Shown here one piece after another: positions 1-6,079 of a stretch of DNA of 8,276 bases. The position numbers and the translations under genes are program-made. Every line of letters begins with the position of its first letter. The first letter of the stretch is position 1. The notes below the pieces were generated by a model. The model saw only the letters and a program-made list of their open reading frames with translations. It had not been told where the DNA came from and did no database searches. This DNA comes from an uncultured Erysipelotrichaceae bacterium (GTDB lineage Bacteria; Bacillota_I; Bacilli_A; Erysipelotrichales; Erysipelotrichaceae), in contig CAMOOA010000048.1 of NCBI GenBank assembly GCA_946621045.1, positions 1 through 8,276 of the forward strand, written 5' to 3'.

Positions 1-693
1 GAGTTCCGTTCCATTGCGGACGCATGCGGCGCATACCTGATGGTCGACATGGCGCATATTGCCGGTCTTGTGGCGGGCGGCATGCATGAAAATCCGGTTC
101 CGTATGCGGATTTTGTCACAACAACCACACATAAAACGCTGCGCGGTCCGCGCGGCGGCATGATCCTCTGCAGAGAGGAATACGCAAAAGCTGTAGACAA
201 GGCGATTTTCCCGGGCATGCAGGGCGGTCCGCTCTGCCATATCGTTGCCGCAAAGGCGCAGTGCCTTTACGAGGCAATGCAGCCGGAATTCAAGGACTAC
301 GCTGCGCAGATCGTAAAGAACTGCCAGGTTCTCGCGGATACGCTTCAGAAAGAGGGCTTCCGTCTTGTGGCGGGCGGCACCGACAACCATCTGATCCTCG
401 TGGACGTCAAGAGTTCCATCGGCATTACCGGAAGAGAAGCGGAAGTTGCGCTGGATGAAGTGAATATCACCGCAAACAAGAATGCGATTCCGTTTGATGA
501 GGAAAAGCCGAACACTACGAGCGGCATCCGTCTTGGAACCGCGGCGATGACGACCCGCGGATTCAAGGAAGAAGAATTCCGCAGGGTCGGCACCTGGATC
601 GCACAGGTCCTGAAAAACAAGGAGGATCTGGTGCTGAAACAGAAGATCCAGCAGGAAATCATTGCGCTGACCGCGAATTTCCCGTTTGCGTAA
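1..693 (+). CDS. glyA: Serine hydroxymethyltransferase, C-terminal 230 residues (5' end outside window)
   Basis: This is the PLP enzyme that interconverts serine plus tetrahydrofolate with glycine plus 5,10-methylene-tetrahydrofolate in the cytoplasm, the main source of one-carbon units. The reading frame is open from base 1, so the coding region extends left of the first ATG (base 40) and the gene is cut by the window edge, not truncated. The fragment shows the family block [12 protein letters not shown] (residues 16-27 of the fragment) and the signature [14 protein letters not shown], in which Lys45 of the fragment (bases 133-135) is the expected Schiff-base lysine for PLP. Further on, [13 protein letters not shown] and the [13 protein letters not shown] block of the C-terminal domain are intact. 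The 230 residues visible fit the last 55% or so of a protein of about 410-420 residues. It ends at a strong terminator and converges with the minus-strand transporter gene. Identification is firm. Confidence 0.97.
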   Translation, partial: EFRSIADACGAYLMVDMAHIAGLVAGGMHENPVPYADFVTTTTHKTLRGPRGGMILCREEYAKAVDKAIFPGMQGGPLCHIVAAKAQCLYEAMQPEFKDYAAQIVKNCQVLADTLQKEGFRLVAGGTDNHLILVDVKSSIGITGREAEVALDEVNITANKNAIPFDEEKPNTTSGIRLGTAAMTTRGFKEEEFRRVGTWIAQVLKNKEDLVLKQKIQQEIIALTANFPFA

Positions 694-704
694 GAACCGA
701 TAAG

Positions 705-741
705 AAAAGCAGAATTTCATCGCTGAAGTTCTGCTTTTTTT
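705..741. terminator. Bidirectional intrinsic terminator between glyA and the transporter gene
   Basis: A 15-bp stem (705-719 with 724-738, one G:T wobble at 715/728) closes on a four-base loop TCGC. The core is AAAAGCAGAA against TTCTGCTTTT. On the plus strand the T-run covers 735-741, directly after the glyA stop. Read on the minus strand the same stem ends in TTTT (complement of 705-708), so it can also end the convergent transporter transcript, whose stop codon is at 751-753. Only about 57 bp separate the two stop codons. Confidence 0.9.
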
Positions 742-750
742 GATGGTTTC

Positions 751-2103
751 TCAGATAAGCCCGCTGATCAGAATGACGGCGATCAGAACCGGAAGAATAT
801 ATTTCAGATAAACTCCCAGGCCTGCGGCAAGCTTGATGCCCTTGCCCGTGTTGCACTCCCTGCGGTAGGCGTCAAATCCCCAGCCGAGCCTTGAAGTGCA
901 GAACAGCAGGTAGATCAGAGAGCCGATCGGCAGAAGGAGATTGGAGACAATGAAGTCTTCGCTGTCGAGGATGTCGCGGCCGCCGATCAGATGCACATTG
1001 GACCAGACGTTGTAGCCGAGGACGCAGGGGATGCTGGCGATGAGGATGAACAGGAAGTTGAGCAGCACCGCTTTTTTCCGGGAATGACCGAAGTTGTCCA
1101 TGGATGCGGAGATCAGGTTTTCAAATACGGTGATGACCGTTGAGAAACTTGCGAAGGTCATGAACAGGAAGAACAGTGTCCCGAAGATCATGCCGACCGG
1201 CATCTCCGCAAAGATTTTCGGAAGGGTCAGGAAGATCAGGGCAGGTCCGGAATCCGGCTGCACATGATAGCTGAAGCATGCCGGGAAAATAATCAGACCC
1301 GAGAAGATCGCCACAAAGGTATCGAGAATAAGAATCCGGATGGATTCATTGTAGAGAGTATATTTGTCGGACATGTAGCTGCCGAATACTTCCATTGCCG
1401 CAATTCCGAGACTCAGCGTGAAGAACGACTGGTTCATCGCCGCAACGATAACATTGCTCAGACCAATCCGGCTGACTTCGGAAAGGTCCGGTTTGAGATA
1501 GAAGGAAAGACCTTCCGATGCGCCGGGCAGAGTCATGGAATAGCCGGCAAGGCCGATGATCAGCACAAGCAGACAGACCATCATGATCTTGCTGATCCGC
1601 TCAAGACCGTTGCGGATACCGAAGGAACATACCGCAAATCCGGCCGCGACGGTGACAGCCATCGCAATTCCCATCTGAACCGGATCTCCCAGCATGGCTC
1701 CGAACACGGTGCCGATTTCATCGACGGAGAATCCGCTCATCGAGCCGGTCAGGAATTTTACAAAATAGATAAGCATCCAGCCGCTGACGGTGGTGTAGTA
1801 CATCATAAGCAGTGCGCATCCGGCAACGCATACCCATCCGTGCAGGTGCCAGAAGGAACCTTTCGGTTCAAGCGCGCGGTAGCCTTCCACGGCGCTCTTG
1901 CGGGAAGCACGGCCGACCGCAAGCTCCATCGTCATGACCGGAAGACCCATGATAATCAGGAAGAACAGGTAGATCAGCACGAAGATTCCGCCGCCGTTCT
2001 GACCGGTAAGATACGGAAATTTCCATACGTTTCCGATGCCGATGGCGCAACCGGCGCTGACAAGAATAAAGCCGAGTCTTGATCCGAATGTATCACGTTT
2101 CAT
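751..2103 (-). CDS. Sodium-dependent neurotransmitter:sodium symporter (NSS/SNF) family transporter
   Basis: A 450-residue integral membrane protein of the LeuT-fold NSS family, which couples Na+ entry to uptake of amino acids or related amines. TM1 carries the family signature GNVWKFPY (residues 24-31), followed by QNGGG (35-39) and the TM2 motif GLPVMTMELAVGR (53-65). TM6 has SFFTLSLGIAAM (226-237), the unwound SLG segment that contacts substrate, and TM8 has ASFST (318-322), aligning with the LeuT Na2-site region. I count about 11 hydrophobic segments (roughly 10-30, 38-62, 88-118, 142-162, 172-192, 214-240, 255-278, 300-328, 345-364, 383-402, 431-448). Many bacterial members have 11 TM segments, in contrast to the 12 of LeuT. 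The ATG is preceded by a GGGGG ribosome binding site. It lies 26 bp downstream of the glycosyltransferase-like gene on the same strand, so the two are probably cotranscribed. The substrate cannot be told from sequence; tryptophan, tyrosine and other amino acids are known for relatives. Confidence 0.93.
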   Translation of the reverse strand: MKRDTFGSRLGFILVSAGCAIGIGNVWKFPYLTGQNGGGIFVLIYLFFLIIMGLPVMTMELAVGRASRKSAVEGYRALEPKGSFWHLHGWVCVAGCALLMMYYTTVSGWMLIYFVKFLTGSMSGFSVDEIGTVFGAMLGDPVQMGIAMAVTVAAGFAVCSFGIRNGLERISKIMMVCLLVLIIGLAGYSMTLPGASEGLSFYLKPDLSEVSRIGLSNVIVAAMNQSFFTLSLGIAAMEVFGSYMSDKYTLYNESIRILILDTFVAIFSGLIIFPACFSYHVQPDSGPALIFLTLPKIFAEMPVGMIFGTLFFLFMTFASFSTVITVFENLISASMDNFGHSRKKAVLLNFLFILIASIPCVLGYNVWSNVHLIGGRDILDSEDFIVSNLLLPIGSLIYLLFCTSRLGWGFDAYRRECNTGKGIKLAAGLGVYLKYILPVLIAVILISGLI

Positions 2104-2113
2104 ATTTTATAAA

Positions 2114-2121
2114 CCCCCTTT
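2114..2121 (-). promoter_or_regulatory. Ribosome binding site of the NSS transporter
   Basis: Read on the minus strand the sequence is AAAGGGGG, ending 10 bases before the ATG at 2103-2101. It lies in the 26-bp gap after the upstream gene's stop codon and supports the chosen transporter start. No separate promoter fits in this gap, which argues for a bicistronic message with the upstream gene. Confidence 0.7.
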
Positions 2122-2129
2122 GCAATACA

Positions 2130-3200
2130 TCAGAGATACGCAAGCATGTTTACCGCATCGCCGCGCTCCAGAACATTTTCCTGAAGTCTGCGGGCTTCGC
2201 TGAAGAAGCGGTTATCCGCAAGAACCTGTCGGTAGGCTTCGTACATGCGTTCCATGGACAGTTCCGATTCGTGAATCGCAAGTCCGGCGCCGCTGCGCAC
2301 AAGACACACGGCGTTCCATGAACGCTGATAGGAATCATCATGCAGGATGATCTGCGGAATGCCGAGCGCAGTGCAGTACTGCGTCAGGGCATCGCTTCCG
2401 TCATGAATGCAGAGGCGGCTTCCGGTTATGATGCTCGTTCTCTGCAGGTTCTGAAAATGCAGGTTTCCGTTTTTTCCGGGATGCTGGGAACTGTCGTAGA
2501 TATAGACATCGTACGGCGCCCCGAGAAAGGCATCGGAGATGATCTGCCGCATGCGGCGGGCAGAGATGCCGTTTTCCGTAAAGGCGATGCTCAGGGCGCG
2601 GTTCTGCGGCCCGTTCACCGGCGCAATGGCGGAAATGCCGAAGGAAGCGACCCGGCAGCCCGGAAACGGAGGGAGAAATTCCTCCGCCCCGAAGGCGAAG
2701 CACTGGGTGTAGCGGTACATTTCCCGCAGATGCAGAACCTGTTCGAGACCGAGATCATTGAGAAATGAATTCAGTCCGTTCAGGGTATCCGCCTTGAAGC
2801 TGCGGTAGCGGAACGTTCCTCCGCTTACCACCGAAAAGACCGGGAGCCCGTATTCGGCTGCGGCTGCGATGGCGGCGGGACGTTCGATTTCAATCAGAAA
2901 ATCGGGATTGTATTCATGAATTGCCTTTGAAACGGCATGATAGTCCTTTTTCAGATAGGAGGCAGACAGTGCGTTGCGTCCGCGCAGATATTCCTCTGCA
3001 GTGGTGCCGGTGCTTCCGCGCCGCAGGGAGGCGGTTGAAGGCGATTCAAAAAAAGCGATATCACTGAATCGGGATTTACGGTCTGCACAGATTCCGGTAT
3101 CGATTCCCTGGAGACGGAACATGGCGGCGAGCTGCCGTGCAATCAGGACAGCGGAGCCGCAGTCGGGGACACATACGGAAGGAAGAATCATTGCCTTCAT
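2130..3200 (-). CDS. GT-B-fold glycosyltransferase-like protein (GT1/MGT-like), function unknown
   Basis: A 356-residue soluble protein without signal peptide or membrane segment. I assign it to the GT-B glycosyltransferase fold from its architecture. The N-terminal half starts with a strand followed by a small-residue helix (MKAMILPSV, then GSAVLIARQLAAMF, 15-28), has a second-domain-type strand DFLIEIERP (100-108), and EYGLPVFSVVSGG (116-128). The C-terminal half carries IHDGSDAL (265-272), ALGIPQIILHDDSYQRSWNA (278-297) and VRSGAGL (301-307). This has the same layout as the nucleotide-sugar binding block of UGT/MGT enzymes, usually HGG-x-x-T-x-E-A-L, then GxPxxxxPxxxDQxxNA, then GAG. The donor His is kept (His266), but the second Gly, Glu and Gln of the usual motif are changed, so either the donor or the activity may differ. 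It is the first gene of a two-gene unit with the NSS transporter. The start ATG has no Shine-Dalgarno sequence but sits just after a good -10 box. A UDP-GlcNAc epimerase-like or other GT-B protein is the alternative. Confidence 0.6.
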   Translation of the reverse strand: MKAMILPSVCVPDCGSAVLIARQLAAMFRLQGIDTGICADRKSRFSDIAFFESPSTASLRRGSTGTTAEEYLRGRNALSASYLKKDYHAVSKAIHEYNPDFLIEIERPAAIAAAAEYGLPVFSVVSGGTFRYRSFKADTLNGLNSFLNDLGLEQVLHLREMYRYTQCFAFGAEEFLPPFPGCRVASFGISAIAPVNGPQNRALSIAFTENGISARRMRQIISDAFLGAPYDVYIYDSSQHPGKNGNLHFQNLQRTSIITGSRLCIHDGSDALTQYCTALGIPQIILHDDSYQRSWNAVCLVRSGAGLAIHESELSMERMYEAYRQVLADNRFFSEARRLQENVLERGDAVNMLAYL

Positions 3201-3209
3201 ATAAACTAA

Positions 3210-3215
3210 AGTATA
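3210..3215 (-). promoter_or_regulatory. Candidate extended -10 promoter of the glycosyltransferase-like gene
   Basis: Minus-strand sequence TGCTATACT gives an extended -10 (TG, one base, TATACT). Only nine bases lie between the -10 hexamer and the ATG at 3200-3198, so the expected transcription start falls within about three bases of the start codon. No convincing -35 is present: the best 17-18-base-spaced hexamers (GAATTC or TGAATT) are poor. They overlap the -35 of the divergent upp promoter. Confidence 0.5.
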
Positions 3216-3230
3216 GCATTCTTTGCGATA

Positions 3231-3259
3231 TTGAATTCAGACAGGGTTTCTTCTAGAAT
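3231..3259 (+). promoter_or_regulatory. Promoter of upp (sigma-A type)
   Basis: TTGAAT (3231-3236) and TAGAAT (3254-3259) are separated by exactly 17 bases, each a 4-5 of 6 match to the vegetative consensus. The expected start near 3266 leaves a leader of about 28 bases before the upp ATG. The leader contains the ribosome binding site AGGAGGG (3282-3288). The short leader leaves no room for a PyrR or riboswitch element. Confidence 0.65.
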
Positions 3260-3293
3260 TTACAAAGAGCAAAAACATTACAGGAGGGTTTTT

Positions 3294-3914
3294 ATGCTGG
3301 AAGTATTGAATCATCCCATGATCACGCACAAGCTGACCCTGATGCGCGATAAGAACTGCACCACCAAGGATTTTCGTGAGAATCTGGATGAGATCGCCGA
3401 ACTGATGGCATACGAGGTATGCCGCGATCTGCCGGTAAAGCCGGTCGACATCGAAACACCGATGGGACCGTGCACCGGCTACACCTTAAGCAAGGAAGTT
3501 GTCATTGTCCCGATTCTGCGTGCCGGTATCGGCCTGCTTGACGGTATCCGCCGTCTTGTCCCGACCGCAAAGGTAGGCTTTATCGGTCTCTACCGTGATG
3601 AAGAGACTCTGGAGCCGCATGAGTATTTCGCAAAGTTCCCGAAGGAGCTTGCGGATTCCATCGTCATGATCGTTGACCCGATGCTGGCGACGGGCGGAAG
3701 CGCGGTTGCTGCAATCGACATGATCAAGAAGCGCGGCGCAAAGCAGATCAAGCTGGTCTGCCTGGTCGGTGTTCCGGAAGGCGTCAAGGCTGTGCAGACA
3801 GCTCATCCGGATGTCGACATCTATCTCGCGGCGATGGATGATCATCTCAACGAGATCGGCTACATCGTGCCGGGTCTCGGCGATGCGGGCGACCGTATCT
3901 TCGGCACAAAGTAA
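3294..3914 (+). CDS. upp: Uracil phosphoribosyltransferase
   Basis: The cytoplasmic pyrimidine-salvage enzyme that joins uracil and PRPP to give UMP and pyrophosphate. The start is the ATG at 3294, five bases after AGGAGGG; the frame is open further upstream to a TTG at 3231, but that TTG is the -35 box. The resulting 206 residues match the usual 206-210. Visible family features are PILRAG (73-78), the flexible loop [15 protein letters not shown] (98-112), the PRPP loop [11 protein letters not shown] (127-137), and the uracil-binding C-terminal region [16 protein letters not shown] (186-201) ending in FGTK. Nothing needed for activity seems missing. It heads a unit with the DUF1146 gene 8 bp downstream. 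The neighbouring glyA recalls the glyA-upp proximity known from Bacillus, here interrupted by an inverted two-gene block. Identification is firm. Confidence 0.98.
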   Translation: MLEVLNHPMITHKLTLMRDKNCTTKDFRENLDEIAELMAYEVCRDLPVKPVDIETPMGPCTGYTLSKEVVIVPILRAGIGLLDGIRRLVPTAKVGFIGLYRDEETLEPHEYFAKFPKELADSIVMIVDPMLATGGSAVAAIDMIKKRGAKQIKLVCLVGVPEGVKAVQTAHPDVDIYLAAMDDHLNEIGYIVPGLGDAGDRIFGTK

Positions 3915-3922
3915 TCCGTCCG

Positions 3923-4123
3923 ATGGAATCTGCAGTTTACGCAGTGCGGGCAGCGGTATATATTGCGGCATTCATGCTCAGTTTCTATGGACTAGGCGCA
4001 CTGAATTTCAGCCGGTACATCAAACAGGGGCATGTATTGCAGGCAAGGATCCTGTACTGGATCCTTGTGCTGAGCCTGGCGTACCTTTCCGGTTCGTTCG
4101 TGCTCGCATTGATTTACAGATGA
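3923..4123 (+). CDS. DUF1146 (YwzB-like) small integral membrane protein
   Basis: A 66-residue protein with two predicted membrane helices (about 8-27 and 43-63) joined by a short basic linker. The linker holds the recognisable family pattern: ALNFSRYIKQGHVLQARILYWIL (26-48 region), i.e. LNF, two basic residues around Ile, then QARxLY. This is the Bacillota family DUF1146, with B. subtilis YwzB as a member, often encoded near the ATP synthase operon; its function is unknown to me. It starts 8 bp after the upp stop with no good ribosome binding site, so translation is probably coupled to upp. The length is typical for the family. A shadow reading frame overlaps it, but hydrophobicity and pattern favour this one. 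Confidence 0.8.
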   Translation: MESAVYAVRAAVYIAAFMLSFYGLGALNFSRYIKQGHVLQARILYWILVLSLAYLSGSFVLALIYR

Positions 4124-4133
4124 AAGAACACCG

Positions 4134-4156
4134 GTGGCAGCGGATTCCGCTGCCAC
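4134..4156. repeat. Perfect 10-bp inverted repeat between the DUF1146 gene and tagO
   Basis: GTGGCAGCGG (4134-4143) and CCGCTGCCAC (4147-4156) are exact reverse complements around a 3-base loop. As RNA the stem extends by a G:U and a C:G pair (4132-4133 with 4157-4158). It lies 10 bp after the DUF1146 stop and is not followed by a T-run, so it is not a standard intrinsic terminator. It ends four bases before the extended -10 of the tagO promoter. It could stabilise the 3' end of the upp message, act as a weak terminator, or be an operator for the tagO promoter. Confidence 0.75.
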
Positions 4157-4159
4157 TGA

Positions 4160-4168
4160 TGGTATAAT
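4160..4168 (+). promoter_or_regulatory. Extended -10 promoter of tagO
   Basis: TGGTATAAT contains a consensus -10 hexamer (TATAAT, 4163-4168) with the TG extension. The -35 position at 17-base spacing (4140-4145) reads GCGGAT, a poor match, and lies inside the inverted repeat. A start near 4175 would give a leader of about 20 bases including AAAGGAGG, followed by the ATG at 4196. Confidence 0.65.
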
Positions 4169-4195
4169 GACCACACAGAAAGGAGGCGTTTTTTT

Positions 4196-5392
4196 ATGAA
4201 TCTCATCATCGGAGCATTCCCGTATTTCGCGCTTCCTTTTGTGATTTCACTCGCCCTTGTGCCTGTCGCCAAAAAGATCGGCCTTCTGCTCGGCATCTAT
4301 GCCGTGGAAAACAAGCGCACCGTTCACCACGGCCGGATCGTCCGGATCGGCGGCGTTGCGATCTATATCGCATTTCTGCTTTCGGTCGCGATTCTCTGGC
4401 GGACGGACGTCAAGCTCAACGGCATTCTGATCGGAGGCTGTCTGGTCTTTATCGGCGGCCTGCTGGATGACATTTATGATCTGTCGCCGAAGTACAAGCT
4501 GCTGTTTCAGATCTCCGGCGCAATTGCGGCGCTTACCATCGGAAATCTTTCCCTGACCAACCTGCATGTACTGTCGTTTGAGATTTCCAACCCGGTCATC
4601 GTGAAGATGATTTCCTTCCTCTGGCTGATCGGTGTCACAAATGCGATCAACCTGATCGACGGCCTGGACGGACTCTCATCGGGCATCTGCACGATCGTGA
4701 CGATGACGATCGGCCTGCTGGGTTTCTTCATGGGACGCCGTGATGTGGTAATCATGGCGCTGACGCTGTCCGGTGCGATTCTCGGATTTCTGCCCTATAA
4801 CTTTCACCCGGCTTCCGTGTTTGTCGGAGACTGCGGTGCGCAGTTCATGGGCTTTATGATTGCGGCGCTCTCGCTGCTGGGATTCAAGACAACAGCCCTG
4901 ATTACCCTCGGTCTGCCGATGGTGGTTCTGTTTATTCCGATTTCGGATACGCTGATTGCGATCATCCGCAGAAAGCTGAAGGGACAGAAGATCATGGAGG
5001 CGGACAAGGGCCACCTGCATCACATTCTGATGTTCAAGCTGAAGCTCGGTCACCGCAACACCGTGCTTGTCCTGTATGTGGTTACGCTCCTGTTTGCGCT
5101 GGCGGCGGTAATCACCTACTTCAATCCGAAAGCGGGACTTGCGGTGATTCTGGTGCTCATGCTGGGGGCGGATCTGTTCATTGAGTTTACAGGCATGATC
5201 AACCCGCACTTCCATCCGATTCTTTCGATGGTCAACCGGCTGACCGGCTGGCCGCATATGGAGGACGGGGAAGACCCGGTCGATTCAAGACTCATTGAAG
5301 AGGCAAAAAGCACCGAAGAGGCGGAAAAAGCGGAAACAGACGCCTCGGAAACCGCCCCGGACAAAGACTCAGACAAACAGGCTGCCGGCTGA
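4196..5392 (+). CDS. tagO: Undecaprenyl-phosphate N-acetylglucosaminyl 1-phosphate transferase (TagO/WecA, MraY superfamily)
   Basis: A polytopic membrane enzyme that moves a GlcNAc-1-phosphate (or related sugar phosphate) from a UDP-sugar to undecaprenyl phosphate on the cytoplasmic face, the first step of wall teichoic acid or other lipid-linked envelope glycans. Family motifs are all present: the HHGRIVRIGGVAIY region (44-57), the Mg-binding aspartates in LLDDIYDL (89-96), NAINLIDGLDGLSSG (149-163), FVGDCGA (209-215), PISDTL (248-253) and the cytoplasmic loop ADKGHLHHIL (269-278) with the HLHH signature. About ten or eleven hydrophobic segments are visible up to residue 333. The MraY lacks this His-rich loop form, so TagO/WecA is preferred over MraY. 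Two oddities: GDCGA replaces the more common GD-T/S-GS, and a very acidic, Glu/Lys/Ala-rich tail (about 356-398) follows the last helix. Start chosen from AAAGGAGG eight bases upstream. It is a single-gene unit with its own promoter and terminator. The exact sugar is not shown by the sequence. Confidence 0.92.
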   Translation: MNLIIGAFPYFALPFVISLALVPVAKKIGLLLGIYAVENKRTVHHGRIVRIGGVAIYIAFLLSVAILWRTDVKLNGILIGGCLVFIGGLLDDIYDLSPKYKLLFQISGAIAALTIGNLSLTNLHVLSFEISNPVIVKMISFLWLIGVTNAINLIDGLDGLSSGICTIVTMTIGLLGFFMGRRDVVIMALTLSGAILGFLPYNFHPASVFVGDCGAQFMGFMIAALSLLGFKTTALITLGLPMVVLFIPISDTLIAIIRRKLKGQKIMEADKGHLHHILMFKLKLGHRNTVLVLYVVTLLFALAAVITYFNPKAGLAVILVLMLGADLFIEFTGMINPHFHPILSMVNRLTGWPHMEDGEDPVDSRLIEEAKSTEEAEKAETDASETAPDKDSDKQAAG

Positions 5393-5407
5393 ACCGGCAG
5401 TTTTTTT
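5382..5407 (+). terminator. Intrinsic terminator of tagO, overlapping its stop codon
   Basis: CTGCCGG (5382-5388) pairs with CCGGCAG (5394-5400) around a five-base loop, followed by seven T (5401-5407) and, after AA, another seven T. The tagO stop TGA (5390-5392) lies within the loop, so the last codons of the gene form the left arm. Confidence 0.92.
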
Positions 5408-5462
5408 AATTTTTTTCTGAACGAAGCGGGGGATTTGAAAGTTTCCTTCCTATATGTTCATC

Positions 5463-5468
5463 AGGAGG
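5463..5468 (+). promoter_or_regulatory. Ribosome binding site fixing the start of the PemK/MazF-like gene
   Basis: AGGAGG lies eight bases before the ATG at 5477 and decides for it over an in-frame TTG at 5435, which has no ribosome binding site. A second in-frame ATG follows directly at 5480. I find no convincing promoter between the tagO terminator and this site: TTGAAA at 5435 and TATATG at 5451 are only ten bases apart. Confidence 0.75.
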
Positions 5469-5476
5469 TATCAGTA

Positions 5477-6067
5477 ATGATGAATGTATATGAAGCTTCA
5501 AAGATGCTGCTGGAAGGCAGCGGCTACCCGGGAGGAACCGCCTTTCCGCCGGAATGGACGGATTATATTCGGACCCGCAGAGACGTTTACGGGACGCTGC
5601 TTCCGGGCTATGTGAAACCGAACATGCGCTCCGAGGCGATGTGGGTGCTCCGTTCAAAGTGCCGAAGCGGCGAGGATGTCGGCGTAAGAGTCACCCGCGG
5701 GGACATCTGCTGGCTGGATTACGGACAGACGTTCAATCAGGAAATGGGGTATCAGCACTTCGGGCTTGTTCTTTCCCTATGCAACCGCAAGGCGCTGATC
5801 GTTCCCATGACCAGCAATCCGGAGGCGTATGAGCGCGCCGGCGATCCGGCTAATCCCTGCGTGCATCTCATGCGGATCGGCCAGCAGCCCGGCATGAACC
5901 GGCCGTCCACGCTGTTTCTGAACGACATCCGCTTTATCAATACCGCCCGGATTCTGGAAATCCGCGCGCATATTGAACCGGATGAACCGCTGTTTCAGGA
6001 GGTGATGCGGCGGATCCGCGCAATCATCGCCGGCCAGGGAATGACTGACGCAGACCGGACGGTATGA
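5477..6067 (+). CDS. PemK/MazF-family toxin-like protein with N-terminal extension, no visible antitoxin
   Basis: A 196-residue soluble protein. Residues about 72-185 match the PemK/MazF endoribonuclease fold: VTRGDICWLDYG (72-83) as the first strand signature, HFGLVLS (94-100), ALIVPMTS (106-113) with Thr112 at the position of the conserved active-site Thr/Ser, and STLFLNDIRFINTARILE (144-161), corresponding to the S-x-V-L-x-D-Q-I-R segment. MazF toxins cut single-stranded RNA at short sites and are normally about 110-120 residues long. Here about 70 residues precede the domain, with no recognised motif. The Arg-Pro usually found after the glycine-rich loop is His94-Phe95, so a residue implicated in catalysis in MazF is missing. 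No small antitoxin gene is adjacent: tagO and its terminator lie upstream and tilS directly downstream. It may be a housekeeping RNA-binding relative or a solitary nuclease. Membership of the fold is fairly sure; activity is not. Confidence 0.78.
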   Translation: MMNVYEASKMLLEGSGYPGGTAFPPEWTDYIRTRRDVYGTLLPGYVKPNMRSEAMWVLRSKCRSGEDVGVRVTRGDICWLDYGQTFNQEMGYQHFGLVLSLCNRKALIVPMTSNPEAYERAGDPANPCVHLMRIGQQPGMNRPSTLFLNDIRFINTARILEIRAHIEPDEPLFQEVMRRIRAIIAGQGMTDADRTV

Positions 6068-6079
6068 TAAGATGCGGGT

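Noticed and set aside
1264..2082. Long plus-strand open frame of 272 codons
   Set aside because: It lies wholly antisense to the well-supported NSS transporter, has no ribosome binding site, and its product is His/Lys/Asp-rich low-complexity typical of a shadow of a membrane protein gene.
3231..3293. Upstream TTG start for upp adding 21 residues
   Set aside because: The TTG is the -35 hexamer of the upp promoter. The ATG at 3294 has a near-perfect ribosome binding site and gives the usual protein length.
4676..5257. Minus-strand open frame of 193 codons
   Set aside because: It is antisense to tagO and the product is a run of Gln, His, Arg and Asn typical of the complement of a membrane protein.
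5435..5476. Upstream TTG start for the PemK-like gene adding 14 residues
   Set aside because: No ribosome binding site precedes it, and AGGAGG sits correctly for the ATG at 5477.
5401..5476. Antitoxin gene or full promoter upstream of the PemK-like gene
   Set aside because: Only a T-rich terminator tail and a ribosome binding site are present. The space is too short for an antitoxin and no -35/-10 pair has acceptable spacing.
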